Shown here piece after piece: positions 23,281 through 31,377 of a DNA stretch of 64,000 bases. Location: NCBI RefSeq assembly GCF_014650495.1, contig NZ_BMVB01000006.1, positions 248,001 through 312,000 of the forward strand, in the 5' to 3' direction. The DNA is from Streptomyces cinnamoneus. GTDB taxonomy: Bacteria; Actinomycetota; Actinomycetes; Streptomycetales; Streptomycetaceae. A program made the position numbers and the translations under genes. The notes below the pieces were generated by a model. It saw only the letters and a list, made by a program, of their open reading frames with translations. It did no database searches and had not been told where the DNA came from. Position 1 is the first letter of the stretch, and every line of letters begins with the position of its first letter.

Positions 23281-25166
23281 GCTCCCCCCAGCAGCCGGCG
23301 GCGGCCGCCGCCGGCACCGAACAGCGCGACTTCTGGTTCTTCCAGCGCATGACCGGCGATCCGGCCGGCTACCACATCGCCGGAACGGCCCCCCTGACCG
23401 GAGCCCTGGACCCGGAGCGACTGCGCCGGGCGCTGACCGAGGTGACGGCGAGCCACGCCCAGCTGCGCTGCTCGTTCCATCACGACGGCGGCGAACCGCG
23501 CGTCCTGGTGCACCCCGCCGCGGCGGCGCGGCCGGAATTCGAGGTCCACGAGGCGGCCGGGGCCGTCGACCCGGAGGCGTTCCTCCTGGAACGTGCCCGC
23601 CGCCCGTTCGACCTCGGGAGCCCGTGCCAGCTGCGCGCGGTACTGCTGAGACACGCACCGGACCGCCACGACCTGCTGCTCGCCTCGCACCATCTGGTGC
23701 TCGACGGTGCCGCGCTGGCGCAGCTGCTGCACGAGAGCCTCAGCCGCTACGCAGGCGCACCGCCCGTCGCCGTCGCCCCGTACGCCGAGTACGTCGGCCG
23801 CCAGCTGCAACGCCGCCTGCGGGACGGCGGGAAGGCCGCCGCCCACTGGCGGCGGGCGTTCGACGGCCGGACCCGGCCGCTGGAGCTGCTCGCGCAACCT
23901 GCCGCGGGCGCCGGCTCCGCCGGCCGGCCCGGCGCCGTCGGATCCTTCACCGTCGGACCGGAACTGCGGGCCTCGCTCGCCGACCGCTGCCGGCGCGAGC
24001 GGGTGTCCCTCTTCACCGGATTCCTCGCCGCCCTCGCCCTGGTGGTCCACGAGCGGGGCGGTGCGGCCCACCAAGTGGTGGGGATGCCGCTGGACCAGCG
24101 CGACACGGCCGATGCGGAACTCGGCAACTACACCACGGTGCTGCCCGTCCACCTGCCCGACGCGGCCGCGGCGGGAACCGGGCTGCTGCAGGCCACCCAG
24201 GCCGTCCTGCTCGACACCGTCGGGCACTGCGCCACCTCGCTGCTCGATCTGCTGCCGCTCGTCGCCGACGCGCAACCCACCCGGGACGACGGCGCGCCGA
24301 CCGTGCCGTGGCGGGTCATGGTCACCGCCGTCCGCTCCCGTCCTCCCGAGCAGTACGGGGAGCTGCGGGCCGGGGTGCTGCGCCCGATCAGCACCGGCGC
24401 CAAGAACGGGCTCGGCATCACCTTCGTCGACGACGGCACGCAGGTGACGCTGCACCTCAGCCATCCCGGCAACACCACGCTCACAGGGCGCTTCGGCGAG
24501 GAGCTCCTGGCCGCGCTCGGCCGGGTCGCCGAGGGCGTTCCCGCCCTCGCGGCGCAGGCCCCGGTGACGGACGCGGGCCGGTCCCCCGCCGCGCCGTCGC
24601 CGGTGGCCGAGGTGGTCCAAGCCGTCATCGAGCAGGTGCTCGGCGCACCGCTCGGCCCGGACGACGACTTCTTCCGGGCGGGCGGCAACTCGATCGGCGT
24701 GAGCACGGTACTGGCCCAGATCCGGCGGCGCTTCGGCGTCCGGGTACTGGTCCGCGAGTTCTTCCAGGCGCCCACACCCGCGGCGCTCACCCGACGCGTA
24801 CAGGAACTGCACGACCCGAGAGACGAGGAGCCCCCCGTGGCCGACACCGACATCCACCGGACGCCACCGGAGCCGGCCGCGACCGGCTCCGCAGCACCCC
24901 CCGGCCTGCCCGGCCCGGCCGGACCGGCCCAGGTGGCCGAGGTCGTCGACACCGTCATCGAGCAGGTGCTCGGCGCACCGCTCGGACCGGAAGAGGACTT
25001 CTTCCACGCGGGCGGCAACTCGATCGGCGTGAACGCCGTACTGGCCGAGATCCGGCGGCGCTTCGGCGTCCAGGTGCTGGTCCGCGAGTTCTTCCGCGCC
25101 CCCACACCCGCGGCGCTCACCCGGCGCGTACAGGAACTGCAGCATTCGGAAAGCAAGGAGTCCTGA
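23277..25166 (+). CDS. NRPS protein: condensation domain with two tandem carrier domains (C-PCP-PCP)
   Basis: A 629-residue protein. The condensation domain (about 1-430) has SHHLVLDGAAL, an intact HHxxxDG near residue 137. Two carrier domains follow, each with FFxAGGNSIGV; the phosphopantetheine sites are Ser472 and Ser582. The carriers are nearly identical and arise from a 330-bp-offset duplication. No adenylation domain is present, so both carriers must be charged in trans; candidates are the AlaRS-like protein just upstream, the free A domain at 42 kb, or the ATP-grasp enzyme. The start overlaps the previous stop (ATGA). An in-frame GTG at 24837 with a GAGGAG before it suggests the second PCP was once a separate gene. 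The product is probably a condensation platform in the middle of the assembly line. Confidence 0.88.
   Translation: MSSPQQPAAAAAGTEQRDFWFFQRMTGDPAGYHIAGTAPLTGALDPERLRRALTEVTASHAQLRCSFHHDGGEPRVLVHPAAAARPEFEVHEAAGAVDPEAFLLERARRPFDLGSPCQLRAVLLRHAPDRHDLLLASHHLVLDGAALAQLLHESLSRYAGAPPVAVAPYAEYVGRQLQRRLRDGGKAAAHWRRAFDGRTRPLELLAQPAAGAGSAGRPGAVGSFTVGPELRASLADRCRRERVSLFTGFLAALALVVHERGGAAHQVVGMPLDQRDTADAELGNYTTVLPVHLPDAAAAGTGLLQATQAVLLDTVGHCATSLLDLLPLVADAQPTRDDGAPTVPWRVMVTAVRSRPPEQYGELRAGVLRPISTGAKNGLGITFVDDGTQVTLHLSHPGNTTLTGRFGEELLAALGRVAEGVPALAAQAPVTDAGRSPAAPSPVAEVVQAVIEQVLGAPLGPDDDFFRAGGNSIGVSTVLAQIRRRFGVRVLVREFFQAPTPAALTRRVQELHDPRDEEPPVADTDIHRTPPEPAATGSAAPPGLPGPAGPAQVAEVVDTVIEQVLGAPLGPEEDFFHAGGNSIGVNAVLAEIRRRFGVQVLVREFFRAPTPAALTRRVQELQHSESKES
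24600..25140. repeat. Direct duplication of the PCP-coding segment
   Basis: Positions 24600-24810 and 24930-25140 are nearly identical (offset 330 bp) and encode the two carrier domains. Beyond them, the linker ...GAGGAGCCCCCCGTGGCCGA resembles the junction before the next gene (...AAGGAGTCCTGAGGTGTCCG). The duplication therefore seems to have included a gene start. Confidence 0.85.
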
Positions 25167-25167
25167 G

Positions 25168-28100
25168 GTGTCCGACACCGAATTCACCAAGACCCAGCCG
25201 ACGGCGACGGCGATCGTGGCGGAGGCCCTGGGAGTGCCGCCAAAGGCCCTGGACGGAGCGGCGTTCGCCCGGCTCGGCGGCAGCTCGCTGCAGGCGGCAC
25301 GGGCGGCCCACCGGATCCGCCGCGGCGCGCGGCGGGCCGCGGACGCGGTGGGGCTGCTGACCACCTCCGATCTGGGCGGGTACCTCGCCGGCCTCGCCCC
25401 GGTCGCCGCCGATGCCCCCGCGGCGCCGGTGGCGCCGCCGGCGCCGGGCGCGCTCGTCCCGCTCTCCTGGCAGCAGCAGCTGATCTGGTACCAGTCGCTC
25501 CTGGACCCGGAGTTCACCGGATACCACTTCAGCGCCCTCTTCCACTTCACCCGGGCACCGGAGCCGGCGGCGCTGGACGACGTCTTCCGCGCCGTGCTGG
25601 ACCGGTTCCCGTTGTTCCGGACCAGGATCGTCACCGTCGACGGCCTGCCGCACCAGGTGGCGGGGGACGCCGGAGCGGCCGACGCCCCGCGCGTCGCCGT
25701 GGTGGACCTGGACGTGCAGGGGCCCGCACCGCGCGAGCTCGCCCGGGCGGCCGGCGCCGATCGGCCCTTCGACCTGGCCACCGGACCGCTGGTGCGCTGG
25801 ACCCTGGTCCGGCTGCCCGGCGGGCGGGCCACGCTCGTCCACACCGAGCACCATCTGGTCCACGACGGCGTCTCGTTCAGCCGGCTGGTCGACAGCCTGG
25901 CCGAGGACCTGCCCGGCCGGCAGGAGGTGGACCACGGGTACTTCCGGTACGCGGCGAGCCCCCGGCCCGACACCGCCGCCGAGGTGTCCGCGCTGGCCTC
26001 CGCCTGCGCGGACGTCGCCCCGCTCGTCCTCGCGTCCCCGGCCGGCCCCTCGGACGGAGCGGAGGAGGGCGAGGACCACTTCCTGCGGCTGCCGGTGCCC
26101 GGGCAGCTGCTGGCGGCCGCCCGCCGGACCGCGCAGGAGGCCGGACTGTCCCTGTTCACCGTGCTCTTCGGCGCCTTCGCCGGAGCCGTCGGCGAGGCGG
26201 GCGGCGTGCCCTCCGGGCGGGAGTACCTGATCGGCACGGCCGTCGCCAACCGGCCCCCCGAGCACCAGGAGACGGTCGGGATGTTCGTCTCCACCGTGCC
26301 CGTGCGCTGCCGCCGGGACGAGGACGCCCCGCCCGCGGAGCGGCTGCGGGCGGCGGCCGAGGCGCTGCGGGAGGCCGGGACCCGGTCCGACCTGCCGGTG
26401 TCCGACCTGGTGCGGGCGCTGCGCGCCGTGCCGGGGGCCACCGTGCGGGAACCACTGGCCGTCGCCTTCAGCCTGCACGAGCAGCCGAGGCAGGAACTGG
26501 TCCTGGCGGGCGAACGCGCCCGGGTCGAGCTCGGCGTCTTCCACGGCGCGGCCAAGTTCCCCGTGAACGTGGTGGTGCTCGCCAACGAAGCCGCCGGGAC
26601 GGTCGAGCTGCTGATCGAGGGCCGCCGCACCGAGGTGCCGGAGGACCTGCTCTGGCGGCTGTGGAGCGGATTCGTCGATCACCTGAGGGCACTGCTGAGC
26701 AGCCCCGTCGCCGCACCGGAGCCCCGCGCCGTGCCCGCCCGGGACGTGGTGGACGCCGTGCGCGCCGCCGCGCTCGACCGGCCCGGCGCCCCGGCGATCA
26801 GCGACGAGCAGGGCGAGCTGACCTACGCCGCCCTGGCCGCGACCGGTGACCGGGTGGCCGGCGGCCTCGCCCCGCACTGCGGGGCCGGGTCGACGGTCGC
26901 GTTGCTCGGCGAGGCGTCGGTGCGGTTCTTCGCAGCGGTCTACGGAGTGCTGCGCGCCGGCAGCGGCTACGTACCGCTCGACCAGTACCAGCCCGTGGAC
27001 CGGCTCGCCCTGATGCTGCAGAACTCCGGCTGCGACCTGCTGATCGACCTGACGGGACCGGATCACGGCACGGTGGCGGACGAGCTGGCCGAACGGCTGC
27101 CGGAGCTGCGCACCGTCCGCTGGGAGTCGCTCCTCGCGGACGGCGCGCCGGACAGGGGGCTGGACGGGGGCGATGCCGTGCCGCCGCCGGGACCCGAGGT
27201 CGCCTACACCCTGTTCACCTCCGGCACCACGGGCGCCCCGAAGGGCGTCCAGGTCAGCCGGGGCTCGCTGGCCCTGCTGGCGGACTGGGCCCGTACCGAA
27301 CTGGCCCTGGAGCCCGGCAGCGTGGTCGCCCAGATCGCCAGCATCGGCTTCGACGCGTCGGTCTGGGAGGTGTGGCCCACGCTGACCGCCGGCGGGCAGC
27401 TGCGGATCGCACCGTACGAAGCCCGCGTGGACCCGCAGTTGCTCGCCGACTGGCTGGAGCGCCGACGGGTGGAGGTCGCCTTCGCCCCCACCCCGGTCGC
27501 CGAGATGCTGATGGAGCTCCCCCTGCCGGAGAGCCTGCGGGTGCTCACAGCCGGCGGCGACCGGCTGCACCCCGTCCCGTCCGGGCTCGGCTGCCAGGTG
27601 CTGAACGTCTACGGCCCCACCGAGTGCACGGTGGTGGCCAGCGCGGCCTGGATCAAGGCCGGGGCGACGGAGACGCCGTCGATCGGTGCGGTGCTTCCCT
27701 TCAACACCCACCGCCTGGTGGACTGCTCCGGCCGGCCGGTGGCCGACGGCCGGGAGGGCGAGCTGTGGATCGGCGGCGGCGGGCTGGCGCTCGGTTACCT
27801 CGGCCTGCCGGCCGAGACGGCGACCCGGTTCGTCCCCGATCCCCACTCCGCGACCGGCGAGCCGGTCTACCGGACGGGCGACATCGTGCGCCGCAGGCCG
27901 GACGGCGGCCTGGACTTCCTCGGCCGCCGCGACCGGCAGGTCAAGATCTCCGGCGTACGGATCGAGCCCGCCGAGGTGGAGGCCACCGTGCTGCGCGTGC
28001 CGGGCGTCCAGCAGGCCGTGGTCACGGCGGACCGGGTGGGCGGCGTCCAGCGGCTCCGGCTCTTCGTCGTGCCCGCCGCCGGCGCCGACCGGAGCGCGCT

Positions 28101-28674
28101 GCGGCGGGAGATCCGGCGGCAGCTGCCGGCCTACCTGCACGGCAGCGTGGTCGAGTTCACGGCCTCGCTGCCGCTGAACCGGAACGGAAAGGTGGATCTC
28201 CGGATGCTGACCGCACGACCCGTCGTGGAGCCGGAACAGCCCGCGCTGGCGCTGGCGCACACCGTCCTGCCGGACGGCGACCTCGACGCGCCCTGGTTCG
28301 AGCTCAGCGCCTCCTCGCTCGACGCGGCCCGGCTGGTTAGCCGGCTCGGTCAGGAACTGGGCCTGCCCGCCGTGCTGAAGGAGTTGCTGACGGCCGACTC
28401 CGTCGAGACGTACCTGCTCGGTCTGACCGCCGCTCCCCCGGCCGACGCCCCCGCCGCCTGCGCGCCCCCGTCCCCCGCTCCCGCGGTGGCCGCACCGGCC
28501 CCGGTGGTGGCCGCACCCGCGCCCGCCGCGGAGCTCCGTCCGCCGGCGGGCCGCCCGGAGGCACCGGCCGCCACCGCGGCGTGCACGGTGCTCTGGCCGT
28601 CCCTGGCCGCGCTGGCCGACCGGGACAAGCTGACGCTGGCGCACCGGCTGCTGGACGACCTGCTCACGTCCTGA
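25168..28674 (+). CDS. Non-ribosomal peptide synthetase: PCP-C-A-PCP
   Basis: A 1168-residue synthetase. An N-terminal carrier-like domain has ARLGGSSLQAA (Ser40). The condensation domain starts at PLSWQQQLIWYQ near residue 95 and has EHHLVHDGVS near 228. The adenylation domain (about 535-1020) has LFTSGTTGAPKG, YGPTEC, YRTGD and NRNGK. The terminal carrier has ELSASSLDAARLV, with the likely phosphopantetheine site at Ser1050 in an unusual SASS context (GGxS is typical). An Ala/Pro-rich tail and a short helix end the protein. By eye the specificity residues are D-A-W-F-L-A-V-V-V-K, close to leucine-type codes, so a hydrophobic residue is likely. There is no thioesterase. GTG 25168 follows AAGGAG by 7 nt and lies 1 nt after the previous stop. 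Confidence 0.9.
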   Translation: MSDTEFTKTQPTATAIVAEALGVPPKALDGAAFARLGGSSLQAARAAHRIRRGARRAADAVGLLTTSDLGGYLAGLAPVAADAPAAPVAPPAPGALVPLSWQQQLIWYQSLLDPEFTGYHFSALFHFTRAPEPAALDDVFRAVLDRFPLFRTRIVTVDGLPHQVAGDAGAADAPRVAVVDLDVQGPAPRELARAAGADRPFDLATGPLVRWTLVRLPGGRATLVHTEHHLVHDGVSFSRLVDSLAEDLPGRQEVDHGYFRYAASPRPDTAAEVSALASACADVAPLVLASPAGPSDGAEEGEDHFLRLPVPGQLLAAARRTAQEAGLSLFTVLFGAFAGAVGEAGGVPSGREYLIGTAVANRPPEHQETVGMFVSTVPVRCRRDEDAPPAERLRAAAEALREAGTRSDLPVSDLVRALRAVPGATVREPLAVAFSLHEQPRQELVLAGERARVELGVFHGAAKFPVNVVVLANEAAGTVELLIEGRRTEVPEDLLWRLWSGFVDHLRALLSSPVAAPEPRAVPARDVVDAVRAAALDRPGAPAISDEQGELTYAALAATGDRVAGGLAPHCGAGSTVALLGEASVRFFAAVYGVLRAGSGYVPLDQYQPVDRLALMLQNSGCDLLIDLTGPDHGTVADELAERLPELRTVRWESLLADGAPDRGLDGGDAVPPPGPEVAYTLFTSGTTGAPKGVQVSRGSLALLADWARTELALEPGSVVAQIASIGFDASVWEVWPTLTAGGQLRIAPYEARVDPQLLADWLERRRVEVAFAPTPVAEMLMELPLPESLRVLTAGGDRLHPVPSGLGCQVLNVYGPTECTVVASAAWIKAGATETPSIGAVLPFNTHRLVDCSGRPVADGREGELWIGGGGLALGYLGLPAETATRFVPDPHSATGEPVYRTGDIVRRRPDGGLDFLGRRDRQVKISGVRIEPAEVEATVLRVPGVQQAVVTADRVGGVQRLRLFVVPAAGADRSALRREIRRQLPAYLHGSVVEFTASLPLNRNGKVDLRMLTARPVVEPEQPALALAHTVLPDGDLDAPWFELSASSLDAARLVSRLGQELGLPAVLKELLTADSVETYLLGLTAAPPADAPAACAPPSPAPAVAAPAPVVAAPAPAAELRPPAGRPEAPAATAACTVLWPSLAALADRDKLTLAHRLLDDLLTS

Positions 28675-28688
28675 CGCCCGCGGACGAA

Positions 28689-28727
28689 CGAAGGTCCCGC
28701 CTGCTCCCGGAGCAGGCGGGACCTTCG
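28689..28727. terminator. Strong bidirectional hairpin terminator
   Basis: A perfect 17-bp inverted repeat (CGAAGGTCCCGCCTGCT and its complement) around a 5-nt loop, between the convergent NRPS and S66 peptidase genes. It ends transcripts from both sides. Confidence 0.85.
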
Positions 28728-28738
28728 CCGTGGTGCGG

Positions 28739-29761
28739 TCAGGCCACGGCCGGGCCGAGCAGGGTCACCTCGGTCCCGCCGAGCCGCGCCGCGACGCCGT
28801 TGGGCAGGGTGAGGATGGGATTGGTGTGGCCGAACTCCAGGTCGGCCAGGACCGGCACGCCCAGCCGGGCCAGGCAGTCCAGCGCGGCCTCGTGGAAGGC
28901 GTGCCGGTCGTCCTCGCTCCAGCCCAGCGGGCGGCCGAAGACCACTCCGGCGACCTCGTCCAGCAGCCCGGAGTTGCTCAGGTGCCAGAGGTCGGCGTCG
29001 GCGGTGGCCGGTGAGTAGGGCGGCTCGGACGGCTCCAGGAAGAGCAGGCGCCCGCGGGTGTCCGGCTGCCACGGCGTACCGATCAGGTGCCGCAGCGAGG
29101 GCAGGCAGGCGGCCAGCACCGGTCCCTCGGCCGTACCGGGGACGAGCACGGTGCGCGGGGGCGCGGCCGAGCGGTCCCGGGGCCGCTGCTCCCGCTCGCG
29201 GCGGGCGAAGTCGAGGTCGACCACCTGGTACGGGAGCACCGGGCACGGTCCGGCCGGCGCGGGTGTGCCCGCCACGCGCAGGAAGTGCTCCACGGTCTCC
29301 GGGTAGGGGGCCGGCAGCTCGCCGAACTGCGGGATGAGCGCCGGCCCGTAGAAGGTGACCAGCCCGGTGCGGGCGTGTACGGCCGACAGCAGCACGGTCG
29401 CGTCCGAGTATCCGCACAGCACCTTGGGGTTGGCCGCGATGAGGTCCAGGTCGAGACCGGGCAGCAGCTGCGCGGAGTGGTCGCCGCCGATGGTGTAGAG
29501 CACGCCGCGGACCGCCGGGTCGGCGAAGGCGGCGTGCAGGTCGTCCAGGCGCTGCTCGACGGTGCCGGCGGTCCAGCGCCGGCGGCCGAGGGCGTGCGGC
29601 ATGGTCGTGGTCCGGAAGCCGAGTGCGCGCAGCGCGGCCAGGCCGCGCCCGACCTCGGCGGGGAGCGAGGCCGCGGCCGGGCAGGCGGGGGACACGACTG
29701 CGATGGTGTCCCCCGGCCGGAGCGCCGGGGGCAGCAGGAGGGTGTCGGCGGGCCGGGGCAT
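28739..29761 (-). CDS. S66 family peptidase (LD-carboxypeptidase / MccF-like)
   Basis: A 340-residue S66 serine peptidase. The N-terminus PPALRPGDTIAVVSPACP is the family opening. YTIGGDHSAQLLPGLDL carries the nucleophile Ser96, KVLCGYSDATVLLSAV follows, and the C-terminal half has PVLADLEFGHTNPILTLPNGVAARL with the charge-relay His. Two kinds are known: LdcA, which trims murein tetrapeptides, and MccF, which cleaves microcin C and related aminoacyl-nucleotide toxins and gives self-immunity. The cluster also contains aminoacyl-tRNA-synthetase paralogues, so an MccF-like immunity role is attractive but not proven by sequence. The ATG overlaps the previous stop (TGATG), so the two minus-strand genes are coupled. 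Confidence 0.85.
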   Translation of the reverse strand: MPRPADTLLLPPALRPGDTIAVVSPACPAAASLPAEVGRGLAALRALGFRTTTMPHALGRRRWTAGTVEQRLDDLHAAFADPAVRGVLYTIGGDHSAQLLPGLDLDLIAANPKVLCGYSDATVLLSAVHARTGLVTFYGPALIPQFGELPAPYPETVEHFLRVAGTPAPAGPCPVLPYQVVDLDFARREREQRPRDRSAAPPRTVLVPGTAEGPVLAACLPSLRHLIGTPWQPDTRGRLLFLEPSEPPYSPATADADLWHLSNSGLLDEVAGVVFGRPLGWSEDDRHAFHEAALDCLARLGVPVLADLEFGHTNPILTLPNGVAARLGGTEVTLLGPAVA

Positions 29762-30342
29762 CAGATGTCCCCGCGGACGCCGCCGGACACGGCGCGGGAT
29801 CCGGCGGCCGGCCGCCAGCGGGGCCCGTCCGGCCCGGTGACCCGGCCGGGGTCGTGGCGGTGCAGCAGGGCGGCGCCGAGCACGCTGGCCCGGTCGCGCG
29901 GATCGCAGCGGACCGCGTCGACCTCCACCAGGTACACCTCCAGGGCGGCGAACGGCCTTCCGTCCGGCAGGGTCGCCGAGGCCCGTACCTCGTCGAAGTC
30001 CGGCCAGCGGGCGGTGTTCAGCCGGTGCAGCGTCCGTTCGCAGAACGCTTCCTTGAGCTTCTCGTCCTGGTTGCCGATCAGGACGGACTCCAGGATGGAG
30101 ACCACCCGGAAGAACTCGACCGGGAGCAGCCCCCACGGGTCCTGCGGGCCCGTGGTCCGCCCGCGGTCGTCGTAGAGGACGATCCGCAGTTGCTCCCAGG
30201 TCTCCGGGACACGGTAGTTGAACATGTTGTAGGCACAGAAGGGCCAGCGGTTGCGGTCCCGCACGGTGTGCCACAGCTGTGCGCCCAGGTAGGCGGTGGC
30301 AGTGCCGAGGATGACTGCGGGTAGATGCCTGGTACGGAACAT
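29761..30342 (-). CDS. Small membrane-anchored protein of unknown function
   Basis: A 193-residue protein. The N-terminus MFRTRHLPAVILGTATAYLGAQL is a single membrane anchor or uncleaved signal. The rest is soluble: WPFCAYNMFNYRVPETWEQLRIVLYDDRG, then FFRVVSILESVLIGNQDEKLKEAF, and EVYLVEVDAVRCDP. I do not recognise an enzyme. Proteins with this WPFCxYxMF pattern tend to occur with HTTM-type membrane proteins, and one is encoded 1 kb away (31374-32285), so the two may form a membrane complex. ATG 30342 is preceded by GGAAAGGAA. It is translationally coupled to the S66 gene. Confidence 0.6.
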   Translation of the reverse strand: MFRTRHLPAVILGTATAYLGAQLWHTVRDRNRWPFCAYNMFNYRVPETWEQLRIVLYDDRGRTTGPQDPWGLLPVEFFRVVSILESVLIGNQDEKLKEAFCERTLHRLNTARWPDFDEVRASATLPDGRPFAALEVYLVEVDAVRCDPRDRASVLGAALLHRHDPGRVTGPDGPRWRPAAGSRAVSGGVRGDI

Positions 30343-30360
30343 GGGGTTCCTTTCCGGATA

Positions 30361-30506
30361 GCTTGTCAAACACATGAGTCAAGCCAACGCGTGCAGCTCT
30401 GCCCACCATAATCGCTGCACAGACGGCCATTTGGCGAGGTCTCCGACGATCACATCGACCAAGTTGACCATCAAGTGTTGACACTTGAGTCATAGACTGT
30501 TGTCAT
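30361..30506. promoter_or_regulatory. Divergent promoter region with inverted repeats; methyltransferase promoter
   Basis: The region separates the S66 operon from the methyltransferase operon. An 18-bp perfect inverted repeat, TCAAGTGTTGACACTTGA, lies at 30471-30488 and overlaps a TTGACA -35 (30478-30483). A TGTCAT -10 (30501-30506) follows at 17 nt. AGTCAA at 30377-30382 and TTGACC at 30464 are further half-sites. The S66-side promoter is not clear. Confidence 0.55.
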
Positions 30507-30570
30507 CTTTACCGGAACGGGATCACTCCTCGTCATCCCGCAGCCCCAAGACACCCTCGGAGGGACCATC

Positions 30571-31377
30571 GTGACCGTGACCGTGGACGAGATCGTCCAG
30601 AAGCCCTACGTGCAGCTGCTGGCCATGCTGGGCGAGTCCAACCTCCCGCCCGGCGGCCTGGCGACCGTCCACGACCTGGCTCTGCACCTGCACCTGCGCC
30701 CCGGCGTGAAGGCCCTCCACGCGGGCTGCAACGCCGGCTTCCTCAGCCGTGAGCTCGCCCGCCGCACCGGCGCCTCCCTCCTGGGCATCGACATCTCGCC
30801 GGACATGGCGGAAGCCGCCAACCTCCGGGCCAAGCAGGAGGGCCTGGACCACCTGGTCCGCTACGAGCAGCAGGACACCCGCGAGCTGCCCTACGCCGAC
30901 GGCGAGTTCGACGTCGTCCTGTCGGGCGGTGCGATGGCCTTCGTCCGTGACCACCGGCGGGCCGTCGACGAGCAGATCCGCGTCACCAAGACCTTCGGTC
31001 TCCTCGGCGACGTGCAGTTCTACTACCGCAAGCAGCCTCCCCAGGAGCTGCTCGACCGGGTCTCCGAGGTCATCGAGGTGCCCGTCCCGCAGTACAGCCG
31101 CGAGTACTGGCTCGACCTGTACGACACCCCGCAGCTGCAGCCCTACTGGCGCACCGACGCCGACGCCGCGTGGCGCACGGACGAGGAGGTCGAGGCGTAC
31201 AGCCGCGCCATGGTGGAGCGTTGCGCGCAGGGCTGGTCGGAGGCGGCCCGGGAAGCGCTGTTCGAGCGGTTCCAGCACATCTTCGGTTCGTTCAACGAGA
31301 ACATGAAGTACCTCGGCTACACCACCTACGTGTACCGCAAGGTCGACGCGGGGAGCGAGCCCGCCCTGTTCCTGTGA
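30571..31377 (+). CDS. SAM-dependent class I methyltransferase
   Basis: A 268-residue methyltransferase. Motif I is KALHAGCNAGFLSRELARR (the usual VLDxGCGxG with His and Asn variants), motif II LLGIDISPDMAEAA, and the post-motif region ELPYADGEFDVVLSGGAMAFVRD. The C-terminal half (SREYWLDLYDTPQLQPYW and FGSFNENMKYLGYTTYVYRK) is family-specific and probably binds the substrate. The acceptor is unknown, but the gene leads an operon with the HTTM protein, the AsnRS-like enzyme and the decarboxylase, so it probably methylates a building block or the product. GTG 30571 follows GGAGGG by 6 nt. Confidence 0.85.
   Translation: MTVTVDEIVQKPYVQLLAMLGESNLPPGGLATVHDLALHLHLRPGVKALHAGCNAGFLSRELARRTGASLLGIDISPDMAEAANLRAKQEGLDHLVRYEQQDTRELPYADGEFDVVLSGGAMAFVRDHRRAVDEQIRVTKTFGLLGDVQFYYRKQPPQELLDRVSEVIEVPVPQYSREYWLDLYDTPQLQPYWRTDADAAWRTDEEVEAYSRAMVERCAQGWSEAAREALFERFQHIFGSFNENMKYLGYTTYVYRKVDAGSEPALFL

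Noticed and set aside
24837..25166. Second PCP as a separate gene starting at GTG 24837
   Set aside because: The frame is open through from the C-PCP part without a stop, so a fused protein is the simplest reading; the internal start is reported as a finding only.
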